Positions 50,621 to 61,302 of a stretch of 64,000 nucleotides of DNA are shown here, piece after piece (positions within the stretch are counted from its first letter, which is position 1; each line of letters opens with the position of its first letter). The stretch is from Acidobacteriota bacterium (GTDB lineage Bacteria > Acidobacteriota > Terriglobia > Terriglobales > Acidobacteriaceae): the NCBI GenBank assembly GCA_021780315.1, contig JAJXYY010000024.1:1-64000 (forward strand), written 5' to 3'. A program made the translations under genes and the position numbers. The notes beneath the pieces are model-generated. The model made no database searches, was not told the DNA's origin, and saw nothing but the letters and a program-made list of their open reading frames with translations.

Positions 50621-51895
50621 TCAGGGGGTTGGGTGGATGGCTTTGACAACGATGGCGTTGGGGCTGCTTCCGGCGGGCAGGATGGTGAAGAGTGCGGGGC
50701 CAGCTTTGCCGTTGGTGCGGATGACGGAGACGTCACCGGAGTGGGCATCGGCGGCGAGGAGCAGGTGTTCGTCGGCAGAGAAGGCGAGGGCATCGGGTGC
50801 GGAGCCGGTGTGGATGCTGGCGACTAGCTTTCCGTCGTCGATGCTGTAGAGGCTTACGGAGTCGGCACCGAAGTTGGAGACCCAGAGCGAGGTGTTGTCG
50901 GCGCTGACGACGGCGTGGACTGGCTTGTTGCCGATGGTGTAGGTGCCGCTGACCTCGTTGGTCCAGGTGGAGACTTCGGAGATGGAGTCAGAAGCGAAGT
51001 TGGAGACGAAGAGCTCGCCGCCGTCGGGTTTAAGGGCGAGGTGTACGGGGGTTTGGCCTACGTCGAGGAAGGTGAGCAGGTGGTCGGTGGTGAGACTGGG
51101 GTCCTGGCGGGCGGCCCAGGAGTCGGGGGCTGCGGCGAGGTTGATGGCCATGATCTGGTGTCCACCGGAGCAGGCGACGAAGGCCTTGGAGGAGTCGGGG
51201 AGGATGACGGCGTCGGTGGCTCCGGGGCAGCCGGGGATGGCTGCGCGGAGGGTCAGGATCTGTCCGTAGGGCGGGGATGGCTTGTATGGTGCGACGTTGA
51301 AGATGGAGATGCTGCCGCTGGCGCGGTTGGTGACGACGAGGCTACGGGAGTCAGGGGCGATGCGGGCGACGCCGGGCTGCTCACCGGTGCCGGCGACGAA
51401 GATCTCGCGGTGATGTTCGAGGTCGAGGACGCTGACGGTATTGGAGCCGGAGTTGGCGACGTAGCCGCGGCGGCCTGCGGGATCGACGCTGATGAAGTAA
51501 GGCTGGCGATGGACGGGGATGGTGGCGGTGACGACATTGCTTTCGGCGTCGATGACGGAGACCGACCCGGACTGGTTGGCGGCGCCGGTGTTGACGACAT
51601 AAATCTCGTTACGGATGGGGTTTGCGGTGAGGCCGGTAGGGTTGATGCCTACCTGGAGGGTGCGGTCGGGGCGGAGATAGACGAGGTCGAGGACGCTGAC
51701 GGTGTTGGAGGCTCCGTTGGCGACGTAGGCAAACTCACGGTAGCCAGCAGGGACGTCGGGAAAGGCGTTGCGGCGGCAACCTGCGGTGAGGGCGAGGAGA
51801 GCGAGGGCACAGGTTGCTGGAACAGATCGGCTTGGCACTGATGCGAGTGTAGCGGGGCGGGTTGATGTGGTGCAAGGACTGGATGTTTGGCGCAT
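50621..51895 (-). CDS. YVTN/YncE-type beta-propeller lipoprotein
   Basis: Lipobox LLALTAGC; repeated YVANGASNTVSVLDL / GYVANSGSNTVSVLDL / VSNFGADSVSLYSID motifs. Confidence 0.85.
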   Translation of the reverse strand: MRQTSSPCTTSTRPATLASVPSRSVPATCALALLALTAGCRRNAFPDVPAGYREFAYVANGASNTVSVLDLVYLRPDRTLQVGINPTGLTANPIRNEIYVVNTGAANQSGSVSVIDAESNVVTATIPVHRQPYFISVDPAGRRGYVANSGSNTVSVLDLEHHREIFVAGTGEQPGVARIAPDSRSLVVTNRASGSISIFNVAPYKPSPPYGQILTLRAAIPGCPGATDAVILPDSSKAFVACSGGHQIMAINLAAAPDSWAARQDPSLTTDHLLTFLDVGQTPVHLALKPDGGELFVSNFASDSISEVSTWTNEVSGTYTIGNKPVHAVVSADNTSLWVSNFGADSVSLYSIDDGKLVASIHTGSAPDALAFSADEHLLLAADAHSGDVSVIRTNGKAGPALFTILPAGSSPNAIVVKAIHPTP

Positions 51896-51973
51896 GGTTG
51901 ATGCCTGTTGGTCTGGATTCGTTCCTTTGCGGGGTGGGCGAGTGGTGACACCCCCCTCCTCCCCCTTATTTAT

Positions 51974-52072
51974 GCAAAGTCTTCATTCGATAGACGTTAG
52001 CTGGTTCTTAGCTGGTAAAGTATTCGAACGAAAAGGGTTACGGGTAAAGTCTTCGAACGAAAGGAGATAGCG
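51974..52072. repeat. Three imperfect direct repeats, consensus about GgtAAAGTcTTCgaaCGAaAggrgtTAg
   Basis: Units near 51974, 52013 and 52042: GCAAAGTCTTCATTCGATAGACGTTAGC; GGTAAAGTATTCGAACGAAAAGGGTTAC; GGTAAAGTCTTCGAACGAAAGGAGATAG. Confidence 0.75.
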
Positions 52073-52194
52073 GTTTGGTGGTGATTTTGTGTCTACTTCT
52101 ATTGTATGGGAATGGAGGGAGGAGATTGTTCATGTGGATGTGTTCTGTTTTGAATGGGTTAGGTTGGTTTGGGGGTTGACACAGAGCAGGGTGT

Positions 52195-52255
52195 AGGGAA
52201 GAGGGAGTAGGGGCGAAGCAGGGAAGAGGGAGTAGGGAGTAGGGAGTAGAAGGCA
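52195..52255. repeat. GGGAGTA heptamer-type low-complexity repeat
   Basis: GGGAAGAGGGAGTAGGGG...GGGAAGAGGGAGTAGGGAGTAGGGAGTAG. Confidence 0.8.
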
Positions 52256-52357
52256 GAAACAGGGGGTGGGGAATCGGGCTCATTTGGGGTTGGTTTGGTT
52301 TGATGTGGAGGAGTTAGGGATGAAGTTGGATGAGTGGGGTGCCTGGCTGCAGTTGCG

Positions 52358-52384
52358 AATACCTCACCGTTTCGGTGAGGTATT
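52358..52384. terminator. Perfect 12-bp hairpin downstream of the ccm operon, no U-tract
   Basis: AATACCTCACCG-ttt-CGGTGAGGTATT, 29 nt beyond the ccmD stop. Confidence 0.6.
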
Positions 52385-52412
52385 GGGGGAGGGAGTGGTG
52401 AGGTTGATTGAT

Positions 52413-52556
52413 TCAGGGTTTGGGGGATTTGGGGTGTTTCCAGGCCCAGACTATGCGGGCGAAGTAGGCTGCCTGGAGGAAGAGGACGAAGGCGTAGGAG
52501 GCGAGGAGATGACGGTTCTCCATGGAGTGGAGGTCGAAGAAGGTGGACCAGGTCAT
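52413..52556 (-). CDS. ccmD: CcmD-like small heme exporter protein (47 aa, not in ORF track)
   Basis: Translates to MTWSTFFDLHSMENRHLLASYAFVLFLQAAYFARIVWAWKHPKSPKP*; single TM helix; ATGA overlap with ccmC. Confidence 0.85.
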   Translation of the reverse strand: MTWSTFFDLHSMENRHLLASYAFVLFLQAAYFARIVWAWKHPKSPKP

Positions 52557-53290
52557 TGGGGTATCTCCAGAGAGGCTTCCATGGCGCGGAGAGCGTCATC
52601 CTGCTCGGCGAGTTGGTTACGGCGTTCGAGGACGAAACGGGTGACGAGGAGGAAGATGCCCCAGAGGGCCCAGGCGGCGAGGTTCCAGAAGAATGCCGGG
52701 AGCATGGATTTGTCCATGCCGGAGTCGGGGCCTCCGCCGAAGACGGGGGACGGGTGTTGGGTGCGCCACCAGCGGATGGACATGTAGACGATGGGGACGT
52801 CTACGGCAGCGAAGACGGAGAGGACCGCGGCCAGGGAGTGAGTTTGTCCGGTGGCGGAGAAGCGGCGGAGCATGAGGTAGCTGACGTAGAGGAGCCAGAG
52901 GATCAACATGCTGGTGAGTCGCTCGTCCCAGGTCCACCAGATGCCCCAGGCGGCGCGACCCCAGAGGCTGCCGGTGACGAGGCAGATGGTGGTGTAGACG
53001 ACGGTGACTTCGGCTGAGGCGAGGGCGAGGGCGTCTGCGGCGAGAGCCTTGAGGGGGTCGCGGCGCTTCCAGTAGAGGAAGGCGAGGGAGGCTGCGAAGT
53101 TGATGTAGGGGAAGAGCAGGCTGAGCATGGCGATGGGGACGTGGTAGTAGAAGATTCGTCCTACATCACCTTGGGCTGCGTCGGAGGGTACGAGGAAGAT
53201 AGCTTCGCGGAAGCCAACGACCAGAACCACGAGCGTGGCCAGAAACCAGGGCCAGCCGATGAAGCGGAGTGTGCGCATGGTTGTCTGCAT
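52553..53290 (-). CDS. ccmC: Heme exporter protein CcmC
   Basis: WGIWWTWDERLTSMLILWLLYVSYL tryptophan-rich motif; 6 TM. Confidence 0.92.
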   Translation of the reverse strand: MQTTMRTLRFIGWPWFLATLVVLVVGFREAIFLVPSDAAQGDVGRIFYYHVPIAMLSLLFPYINFAASLAFLYWKRRDPLKALAADALALASAEVTVVYTTICLVTGSLWGRAAWGIWWTWDERLTSMLILWLLYVSYLMLRRFSATGQTHSLAAVLSVFAAVDVPIVYMSIRWWRTQHPSPVFGGGPDSGMDKSMLPAFFWNLAAWALWGIFLLVTRFVLERRNQLAEQDDALRAMEASLEIPQ

Positions 53291-53343
53291 ATCGAAATAA
53301 GTTTACTGCAAGTTGGGCTGGTTAGGGTGGCAGGGGTTGGGTG

Positions 53344-54030
53344 CTACTCGGCGTGGAGGACGGTTTCGAAGAGCAGGAGGCAGACGATGGTGAAGATGAT
53401 GTCGTAGCCGGTGAGCATGCGAATCCAGAGGTCGGGGTTGAGCATATCGTCGCCGGTGAGGATGCCGGTGGTGGACTGGATCATGGCGAGGAGTGCGGGG
53501 ATGGCGATGGGGAAGAGGATAAGTGGGAGGAGGAGTTCGCGGTTTCTGGCGCGGAGGCCGAGTGCCGCGAAGAAGGTGCCGTTGAGGACGAGGGCCCAGG
53601 TACCGAGGGGGACGACGAGGGCGAGGAGCCAGGTGCTTCCGAGGGGGTGCAGGTTGAAGAAGACGATGAAGATGGGTGCGAGGACTAGTTCGACGACGGA
53701 GACAAAGACCATGTTGGCGAGGGCTTTGCCGAGGAAGAGGGCGGAGGCGGGGGAGGGGGCCATGCGCTGTGCGTCGAGGACCTGGTTGCGCTGCTCGCGG
53801 GTCCAGGACTGGTTGAGGGCGGTGACGGAGGCGAAGAGGACGGCGACCCAGAGGACTCCGCCGGAGATCTGGCGGGCGGTGGTGGGGTAGCCGGTGGGAT
53901 CGAAGGCGAGGGAGAAGACGACGACGATAAGGAGGGAGAAGAAGAGCATTCCGTTGATGGAGTCGCGGGAGCGCCATTCGAGGCGGAGGTCTTTGCGGAG
54001 GTGGTTCAGGACGTGGTGGAGGTAGATCAT
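53344..54030 (-). CDS. ccmB: Heme exporter permease CcmB
   Basis: LRKDLRLEWRSRDSINGMLFFSLLIVVVFSLAF; starts at MIYLHHVLNHL inside a longer ORF. Confidence 0.92.
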   Translation of the reverse strand: MIYLHHVLNHLRKDLRLEWRSRDSINGMLFFSLLIVVVFSLAFDPTGYPTTARQISGGVLWVAVLFASVTALNQSWTREQRNQVLDAQRMAPSPASALFLGKALANMVFVSVVELVLAPIFIVFFNLHPLGSTWLLALVVPLGTWALVLNGTFFAALGLRARNRELLLPLILFPIAIPALLAMIQSTTGILTGDDMLNPDLWIRMLTGYDIIFTIVCLLLFETVLHAE

Positions 54031-54563
54031 GCGCCGTAGACCGCCGAGGTGGTTTGGATGGAGGGTTTGGTGATTGGCTTGGTGAGATCGGCGAGGAGGG
54101 CTTCGGTGGCGCGGAGGTAGTCTGCGGGTGCGAGGAGGATTTGGAGGCCTCGCTGGCCGGCGGAGATGGAGATGAGGTCGAAGAGTTCGATGGTCTCGTC
54201 GGCGAATGCGGGAAAGGGTTTGCGTGCGGCCATGACGGTGACGCCTCCACGGATATAGCCGGTGAGGGGCTCGACGTCTTTGAGGTAGGCGAGTTCGACT
54301 TTTTTGGAATTGGCGGCGTGGGCGAGTTTTTTGAGGTCGAGTTCGGCGTCGCCGGGGATGACGGCAAAGAGATGCTGTCCTTCGCTGGTGTGGGTGAGGA
54401 GGGTTTTGAAGACTTGTTCGGGGGGCAGGCCGATTTTTTTGGCGACGGAGATGGCGGTGAGGTCGTCTGGATCGACCTGGTAAGCGCGTAGTTCGTAGGT
54501 GATGCCGAGGGCGTCGAGCAGGCGTGCTGCGTTGGTCTTCGGGAGGGGGGTGTTGGGCTTCAC
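54027..54563 (-). CDS. ybaK: YbaK/EbsC family Cys-tRNA(Pro)/aminoacyl-tRNA deacylase
   Basis: TNAARLLDALGITYELRAYQVDPDDLTAISVAKKIGLPPEQVFKTLL; overlaps ccmB start by 4 bp. Confidence 0.92.
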   Translation of the reverse strand: MKPNTPLPKTNAARLLDALGITYELRAYQVDPDDLTAISVAKKIGLPPEQVFKTLLTHTSEGQHLFAVIPGDAELDLKKLAHAANSKKVELAYLKDVEPLTGYIRGGVTVMAARKPFPAFADETIELFDLISISAGQRGLQILLAPADYLRATEALLADLTKPITKPSIQTTSAVYGA

Positions 54564-55285
54564 AGGCTGGCCTCTGGAGTGCGTGGGGTGCGGGCGACGA
54601 TCTCACCGTTGCGCATGGTGAGGGTGAGGTCGGCGAGGGATTCGGCGAGGTGGGCCTGGTGGGTTGTGAGGATGATGGTGCGTGCCCGGGGAATTCCGTT
54701 GAGGGGTGCGACGGGCCAGGTGCGGAAGTCGGCGAGGAGTTCGACCATGTGTTGGGCGGAGAGGACGTCGAGGTTGGAGAAGGGCTCGTCGAGGAGGAGG
54801 AGTTCGGGGCTGGTGAGGAGGACGCGGGCGAGGGAGGCTCGCTGTCGCATGCCCTGAGAGTACTGTCCGACGGTGCGGGTGAGGTGGGGATCGAGGCCTA
54901 CTGCGCGGAGAGCCATCTCGGGACTGCTGACGCAGGGGCAGGTGGAGTCAAGATGGAGGCTGGCGAAGTAGGTGAGGTTTTCCATGGCGGTAAGCTCGTC
55001 GTAGAGCATGGGGGCGTGGCTCATGTAGGCGATGCGTCCGCGGTGTTGATGGGGTGATCCTGCGAGGACGGTGAGGGTGCCGCGGGTGGGGGTGATAAGT
55101 CCGGCGAGGATGCGGAGGAGGGTGGATTTTCCGGCGCCGTTTTCGCCGAGGATGACGGTGCAGGAGCCTGCGGCGAAGGTGGTGGAGACGTTGCGGAGTG
55201 CGGCGAAGGTGCCGTAGATGCGTGAGACGGATTGGAGTTCGGCGGCGGGCTGGAGGGAGCCCGAGAGGTGTGGCGCGGTTTGCAT
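54560..55285 (-). CDS. ccmA: Heme ABC exporter ATP-binding protein CcmA
   Basis: Walker A GENGAGKSTLLRILAG; signature YSQGMRQRASLARVL; Walker B LLLLDEPFSNLD. Confidence 0.92.
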   Translation of the reverse strand: MQTAPHLSGSLQPAAELQSVSRIYGTFAALRNVSTTFAAGSCTVILGENGAGKSTLLRILAGLITPTRGTLTVLAGSPHQHRGRIAYMSHAPMLYDELTAMENLTYFASLHLDSTCPCVSSPEMALRAVGLDPHLTRTVGQYSQGMRQRASLARVLLTSPELLLLDEPFSNLDVLSAQHMVELLADFRTWPVAPLNGIPRARTIILTTHQAHLAESLADLTLTMRNGEIVARTPRTPEASL

Positions 55286-55303
55286 CAGGGCTGGTCCGGA
55301 GAG

Positions 55304-55753
55304 CTATTGCTGGGTGGGAAGAGCCGAGGCGGTGGTGGTGGGTTTGGCGTTGGCTGCTGGCGCGTATTTGGAGGCGCACTTGGCCTGGAGCTGGGTGGCG
55401 TGGAAGACTCCGTCGCGACCGTAGGTTCCGATGGCGAGGGCCTGGGCGTCGTCCTTGAAGGTGTCAGGTGGGGGCTCGGTGCCTTGATAGCTGACGTGGA
55501 GGGAGCGTCCCTGCTCAAGGAGTTCGAAGTCTGCGCTGGTGCCGGTGCGATGGATGCTGCCGGGAGCGACGTTGCCGGCTACGCGGAGATGACGGACGTA
55601 AGCCTTGTTGCCCATAGCGTTGAGCTCGGAGATGGTGACGTAGTAGCTCTTGTTATCGCGGACACCGGTGAAGGTGAGCCAGCCGATGGTGGCGAGAATG
55701 ACGACAACGGCGAGGATGATTTTGACGGGGCTTTTGGACGCGATATTTGTCAT
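55304..55753 (-). CDS. ccmE: Cytochrome c maturation protein CcmE
   Basis: Single TM then YYVTISELNAMGNKAYVRHLRVAGNVAPGSIHRTGTSADFELLEQGRSLHVSYQGTEPPPDTFKDDAQALAIGTY. Confidence 0.9.
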   Translation of the reverse strand: MTNIASKSPVKIILAVVVILATIGWLTFTGVRDNKSYYVTISELNAMGNKAYVRHLRVAGNVAPGSIHRTGTSADFELLEQGRSLHVSYQGTEPPPDTFKDDAQALAIGTYGRDGVFHATQLQAKCASKYAPAANAKPTTTASALPTQQ

Positions 55754-55823
55754 GGTCTTCTAGAAATAGCTTACGCCGGTTTGGAGGAAGATGGGAGAGG
55801 GGAGTGGTGGCGGTGGATACTGA

Positions 55824-57356
<1,533 letters not shown>

Positions 57357-57381
57357 GGTGTTGCTGGAAGGATAGAAGGCA

Positions 57382-57410
57382 AAAGGGCGCTCCGGATGGG
57401 AGCGCCCTTT
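57382..57410. terminator. Terminator hairpin after thiC
   Basis: AAAGGGCGCTCC-ggat-GGGAGCGCCCTTT. Confidence 0.85.
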
Positions 57411-57425
57411 GCTTCGTCTGGATAC

Positions 57426-57584
57426 TTAGGAGTAGAGCGAACGTACGGCTCGACTCGGGGCCGGTGGTGCTGCATATGTGCTTCGCCGGGAGCGGACGGG
57501 GCTCCGGTGTGCATCCTTGGGGGCGGTGTTGGGCTTTTGTCCGAAGTACCGGTCGAGACGAACGGCGCTGAAGTTGAAAGCCAT
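57426..57584 (-). CDS. Possible small basic protein (52 aa), uncharacterised
   Basis: MAFNFSAVRLDRYFGQKPNTAPKDAHRSPVRSRRSTYAAPPAPSRAVRSLYS*; only weak support, downstream of another small ORF. Confidence 0.3.
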   Translation of the reverse strand: MAFNFSAVRLDRYFGQKPNTAPKDAHRSPVRSRRSTYAAPPAPSRAVRSLYS

Positions 57585-57657
57585 ACCGGCGACGCGCACC
57601 AGGATGAGGCGTGGTCTGGGGAGGCAGCAACAGTCTTCGGGGTAAGCCTCGGTTGGC

Positions 57658-57759
57658 TTAGAGGGAATCTTTCTCCTCCTTGCCAGAACGCATGGCGAGG
57701 AGAGCGGGGGCGATGATCATACCGAGAAATACGAAGGCGAGAACGAGATCGTGGACCAT
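57658..57759 (-). CDS. Small single-TM protein (33 aa), uncharacterised
   Basis: MVHDLVLAFVFLGMIIAPALLAMRSGKEEKDSL* preceded by strong SD (AAAGGAG, 6-nt spacer). Confidence 0.6.
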   Translation of the reverse strand: MVHDLVLAFVFLGMIIAPALLAMRSGKEEKDSL

Positions 57760-57967
57760 GGGGATGCTCCTTTGGAGAGCTCTGGGAGCCCTCTCTGGAG
57801 TCATCATCGGCTGGGTATCGAGTGGGGTACATAGCACTTTGGCAGGGGAGGGTGGTACGAAAGTTGTACTGCCAAGCAGGGAGTAGGGAGTAGAGAGCTC
57901 GTGCAACGGCGAGGGGCGCAGCAGGTCCCCGAGGTTAGTTGGGGACCTGCTGGAGGTTGTAGTTGGG

Positions 57968-60136
57968 TTATTTGGTGGCGGACTCGAGGGTGATGGCGGC
58001 TCGGTTGAGGGCTTCAGCCAGACTGGCGAGCTGGGCCTGGGCGCGGAGCATGTCGTTGGCTTCTATGCCTTCGTTGACACCTGGGATGACGACTGCGGCG
58101 TATCCGGTGAACTCACCGGGGGCGTATATGGCGTGTTTGTACCAGGGACGGTGGGGAAGACCTTCGGGGTTGAGGAGTGCGGTTTCGGCATCGCGGAGGG
58201 AGTGATTGAGGGCGGTGGGGTCGGTGGGCGGGGCGAGTTGGAGGTTGCGGATGACGGTACCGGCAGAGGCGAAACGCTGTGAGGCGGCGATGGCGGCGGT
58301 GAAGTCGAGGTGGAGGTGGATGGCGGCAGCGTGCTTCTGGGCTTCGACGAGGTAAGAGAATATCTCGCGTCCGTAGAGTTGATAGTCGTAGGGGAGGACG
58401 TCGGTGTCGGCCATGTGGAGGATCTCGAGGCCGAAGACGCGTGCTTGCTGCTGCTCGTAGACGAAGGTGGGGTCGGCGAATTTGATGAACCAGTTGTAGT
58501 CGTCGAAGGTGGAGTGGTAGACGCCGTAGGGTCCGTCGGAGCCTATGTCGGTGGAGGGGACGCCGAGGTGCTGGATGAAGGGTGTGTAGTCTGATCCGGA
58601 GCCGAGGTCGCCTACGCGGACGTCGTTTTCAGTGTGGGTGGAGTTGGAGGCGGCGGAGAAGGGATTGGCGTTGCGCCGGCGACCGGAGCCTTCGCTCTGG
58701 GCTTTTTTCCATTGGTCGTAGACGGTGCCACCGGCGGGACTGGGAACCTGGCGGGTGACTTCGCGGACGAACTGCTTGAGGGATGGGACTGCGGCGGCGT
58801 TGAAGTTGGGCCCGGAGACGCCGACGTCGGTGTTGAAGTATGCGACGGCGTGGGCGAGTTGTGCGGCGTGCTGCTCAGTCCACTCGGTGGAGCCGATGAG
58901 GCCTTCTTCTTCTGCGTCCCAACTGGCGATGATGATGGTTCGGCGGGGCTTCCAGCCTTGTTTGAGGAGGTCTCCTAGGCCGTGGACGGATTCGAGCATG
59001 GCGGCGGTGCCGGAGTTGGGATCGACGGCTCCGTAGACCCATGCGTCGCGATGGTTTCCGGCGACGACGGCATCGTCGGAGTGGTCGGTGCCGGGGATGG
59101 TTCCGATGACATCCCAGATGGTGCGCAGGGCGATGTCCTGCTCGAGGTGCATGTGTACAGTGACTTTGCCGGGGCCGAGGTGGTAGGTGAAGGGGAGGGC
59201 GCCTTGCCATTCGCGGGGCGAATCGAGGCCAGTAAGGGCGCGCAGGATGGGGGTAGCGTCTTTGTAGGACAGCGGGTTGACGGGGATGTGGGGCTGGTTG
59301 TTCTGGGCGAAGCCGCGGGTCTGGTCGGCGGGGATGCGTTTGGAGTCGGGGAGGTCGGGGGTGGAGGCAATGCCGGGGGTTTCAGGGTCTCCGGGATAGA
59401 TGGGGAGGAACTGGACGGAGCCACGCTGGACGGCGGACTCGGGCCGGAATGGGCCTTTGGGATACATGTCTCCGCGGAAGTATCCGTCGTCGGCGGGGTC
59501 GGAGTAGATGAGGACGCCTTTTGCACCGTACTGCTGGGCGAGATAAGCTTTGACGCCGCGGAAGTTCTCGCCGTAGCGGACGAGGACGATTTTGTCTTTG
59601 ACGGAGATGCCGAGGTCAGCGAGTTTTTTGAAGTCGGCAAGGTTTCCGTAGTTGGCGTAGACGACCTCTGCGGTGACATCACCGGAGGGCGAGGAGCCAT
59701 TGAAGGCGGGGAGGATGCGTGGGTCGTTCTGGAAGGGATCGCCGCCGTCGAGGTAGGGGTCTACATGTTCAGGGGTGGGGCCGGACATGATTTTTTTGCC
59801 GTCTGCATTGAAGGCTTCGATGAGGATTTTGACGGGCTTGTTGAGGAGGACGCGGTAGGGGACGATCTGGGTTTGGAGGCCTGCGGCTTTGAACTGTTCG
59901 GCGACGTAGAGGGCGGTGGCGTAGTCCTCGGGGGAGCTGGCCCAGTGGGGGGCAGCGGTGAGGGTTTTGAGGTGTTGACCGGCGAGGCTGGCATCGGGAA
60001 TGGCCATGAAAGCAGCGTCCCACCTGGCTTGCTGGGTGAAATCGCGGTATCCGAAGACCTGAGGAGCGGGGGGCTGAGCGAAGGAGAGGAGAGAGGAGAG
60101 CGGCAGCAGAAGAGCAATCGAGCGAAGATGGGTCAA
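57968..60136 (-). CDS. M28 family peptidase (glutamate carboxypeptidase II-like)
   Basis: PA-like domain; VVAGNHRDAWVYGAVDPNSGTAAMLE; SWDAEEEGLIGSTEW; Zn-ligand motifs. Confidence 0.93.
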   Translation of the reverse strand: MTHLRSIALLLPLSSLLSFAQPPAPQVFGYRDFTQQARWDAAFMAIPDASLAGQHLKTLTAAPHWASSPEDYATALYVAEQFKAAGLQTQIVPYRVLLNKPVKILIEAFNADGKKIMSGPTPEHVDPYLDGGDPFQNDPRILPAFNGSSPSGDVTAEVVYANYGNLADFKKLADLGISVKDKIVLVRYGENFRGVKAYLAQQYGAKGVLIYSDPADDGYFRGDMYPKGPFRPESAVQRGSVQFLPIYPGDPETPGIASTPDLPDSKRIPADQTRGFAQNNQPHIPVNPLSYKDATPILRALTGLDSPREWQGALPFTYHLGPGKVTVHMHLEQDIALRTIWDVIGTIPGTDHSDDAVVAGNHRDAWVYGAVDPNSGTAAMLESVHGLGDLLKQGWKPRRTIIIASWDAEEEGLIGSTEWTEQHAAQLAHAVAYFNTDVGVSGPNFNAAAVPSLKQFVREVTRQVPSPAGGTVYDQWKKAQSEGSGRRRNANPFSAASNSTHTENDVRVGDLGSGSDYTPFIQHLGVPSTDIGSDGPYGVYHSTFDDYNWFIKFADPTFVYEQQQARVFGLEILHMADTDVLPYDYQLYGREIFSYLVEAQKHAAAIHLHLDFTAAIAASQRFASAGTVIRNLQLAPPTDPTALNHSLRDAETALLNPEGLPHRPWYKHAIYAPGEFTGYAAVVIPGVNEGIEANDMLRAQAQLASLAEALNRAAITLESATK

Positions 60137-60292
60137 GGAGTAGGCCTAAGGGATCTGCGGTGCAGGCAGCGGGAGATCCGATCACAATCTGGATGAGCTA
60201 TCCGGAGTCAGGAGCGTTGTGAAATCCACTGTAATGAGGCTGGGTGGGATGCGCAAGTATGGAGCAGCATGGTGAGGTTGGGCGCGGGGCAA

Positions 60293-60330
60293 AGACAAAA
60301 AGACCGGCAGGCGATTGCCTGACGGTCCTT
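60293..60330 (-). terminator. Rho-independent terminator
   Basis: Minus strand GACCGTCAGGCAATCGCCTGCCGGTC-TTTTTGTCTTT. Confidence 0.85.
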
Positions 60331-60380
60331 TGCTGCGATCTGGTGAATGGATAAGCCAGATCGCGTTGTTGCTGGTGGAT

Positions 60381-61019
60381 CTAGGCGATGAAGCGACGAC
60401 GGATGGCGCCCGCGACGCCGAGGATACCGGAACCGAGCAGGACGAAGGAAGACGGCTCGGGGGTTACGCCGACGGAGTCTCCGTTGACCTTGAAGATGAG
60501 ATCAGCGGGTGCTCCGCAGCACTCGGTGTAGTTGAGGGTGAAGGCGTACATGCCGGAGGTGGGAGCAGTCACGGGGAAGGTGGATTTGACTTCGCTGGTG
60601 GGTCCGGGCTGGTTGAGAACGTTTCCAATACCACCCATGAAGGAGAGCACTGCACCGTCGTCGTGGGCGAGCTCGAGGTTGTTGACGCCTGCATTGAGGA
60701 AGGTGGAACCGGAGATGACGAGCTCAATGTTGTTGGCTGAGTTGGCAGCGTTCGGGGTGAATGTGCCGGTGATATTGGAGAAGGTGGGGTTATTGAGGAA
60801 GCCCGCGAGGGTGTATCCGCCAACCTGGCTCTGGAAGTCGATGCCTAGCGATCCGAGGGTGAAGGTGGCGCTGCCTTTGCTCTTGCTGATGTTCAAGGGA
60901 TCGATGGCGTTATTGGGATCGGGAATGCCGGTATAGACGGTTGCTGTCATCTGGGCGAATGCAGTGGTGGCTGCGAGGGCGAGAGTACCAATAGAAACGA
61001 GCTTCATGAGTTTGTTCAT
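60381..61019 (-). CDS. PEP-CTERM sorting domain protein
   Basis: Signal peptide; C-terminal VTPEPSSFVLLGSGILGVAGAIRRRFIA. Confidence 0.92.
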   Translation of the reverse strand: MNKLMKLVSIGTLALAATTAFAQMTATVYTGIPDPNNAIDPLNISKSKGSATFTLGSLGIDFQSQVGGYTLAGFLNNPTFSNITGTFTPNAANSANNIELVISGSTFLNAGVNNLELAHDDGAVLSFMGGIGNVLNQPGPTSEVKSTFPVTAPTSGMYAFTLNYTECCGAPADLIFKVNGDSVGVTPEPSSFVLLGSGILGVAGAIRRRFIA

Positions 61020-61302
61020 GTGCAGTTCTCCGGTGCGATGTGAACGTTTGGTGCCGCACTACTCGAAAAGCATGTAGATGGCCGAAGCGGGTTGTTTTTT
61101 TATCAAGGAGTTAGGGGTAAGGCGAAGATGGGAAGTGCAAATAATTGCAGTGCCGAGGAGATGGAAGTACTTATTGTTTAGGGATTTTTGGGCAGGCAGG
61201 TGGAGATAGGCCGCGTGGGATTGGATGATGGATGGAGTTGCGGGAGAGGTTTTTTGGGGTGGCGGGGTGTGGACGATAGCACCCCGCCGGTTGGCGCTTA
61301 TG

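Noticed and set aside
51974-52072. CRISPR array
   Set aside because: Repeats are degenerate, spacing is too short and irregular, and there are no cas genes in the window.
52038-52599. Pro/Ser-rich minus-strand ORFs near the ccm operon
   Set aside because: Artefacts of GGGAGTA-type repeats and G-rich intergenic sequence; only the 47-aa CcmD frame is convincing.
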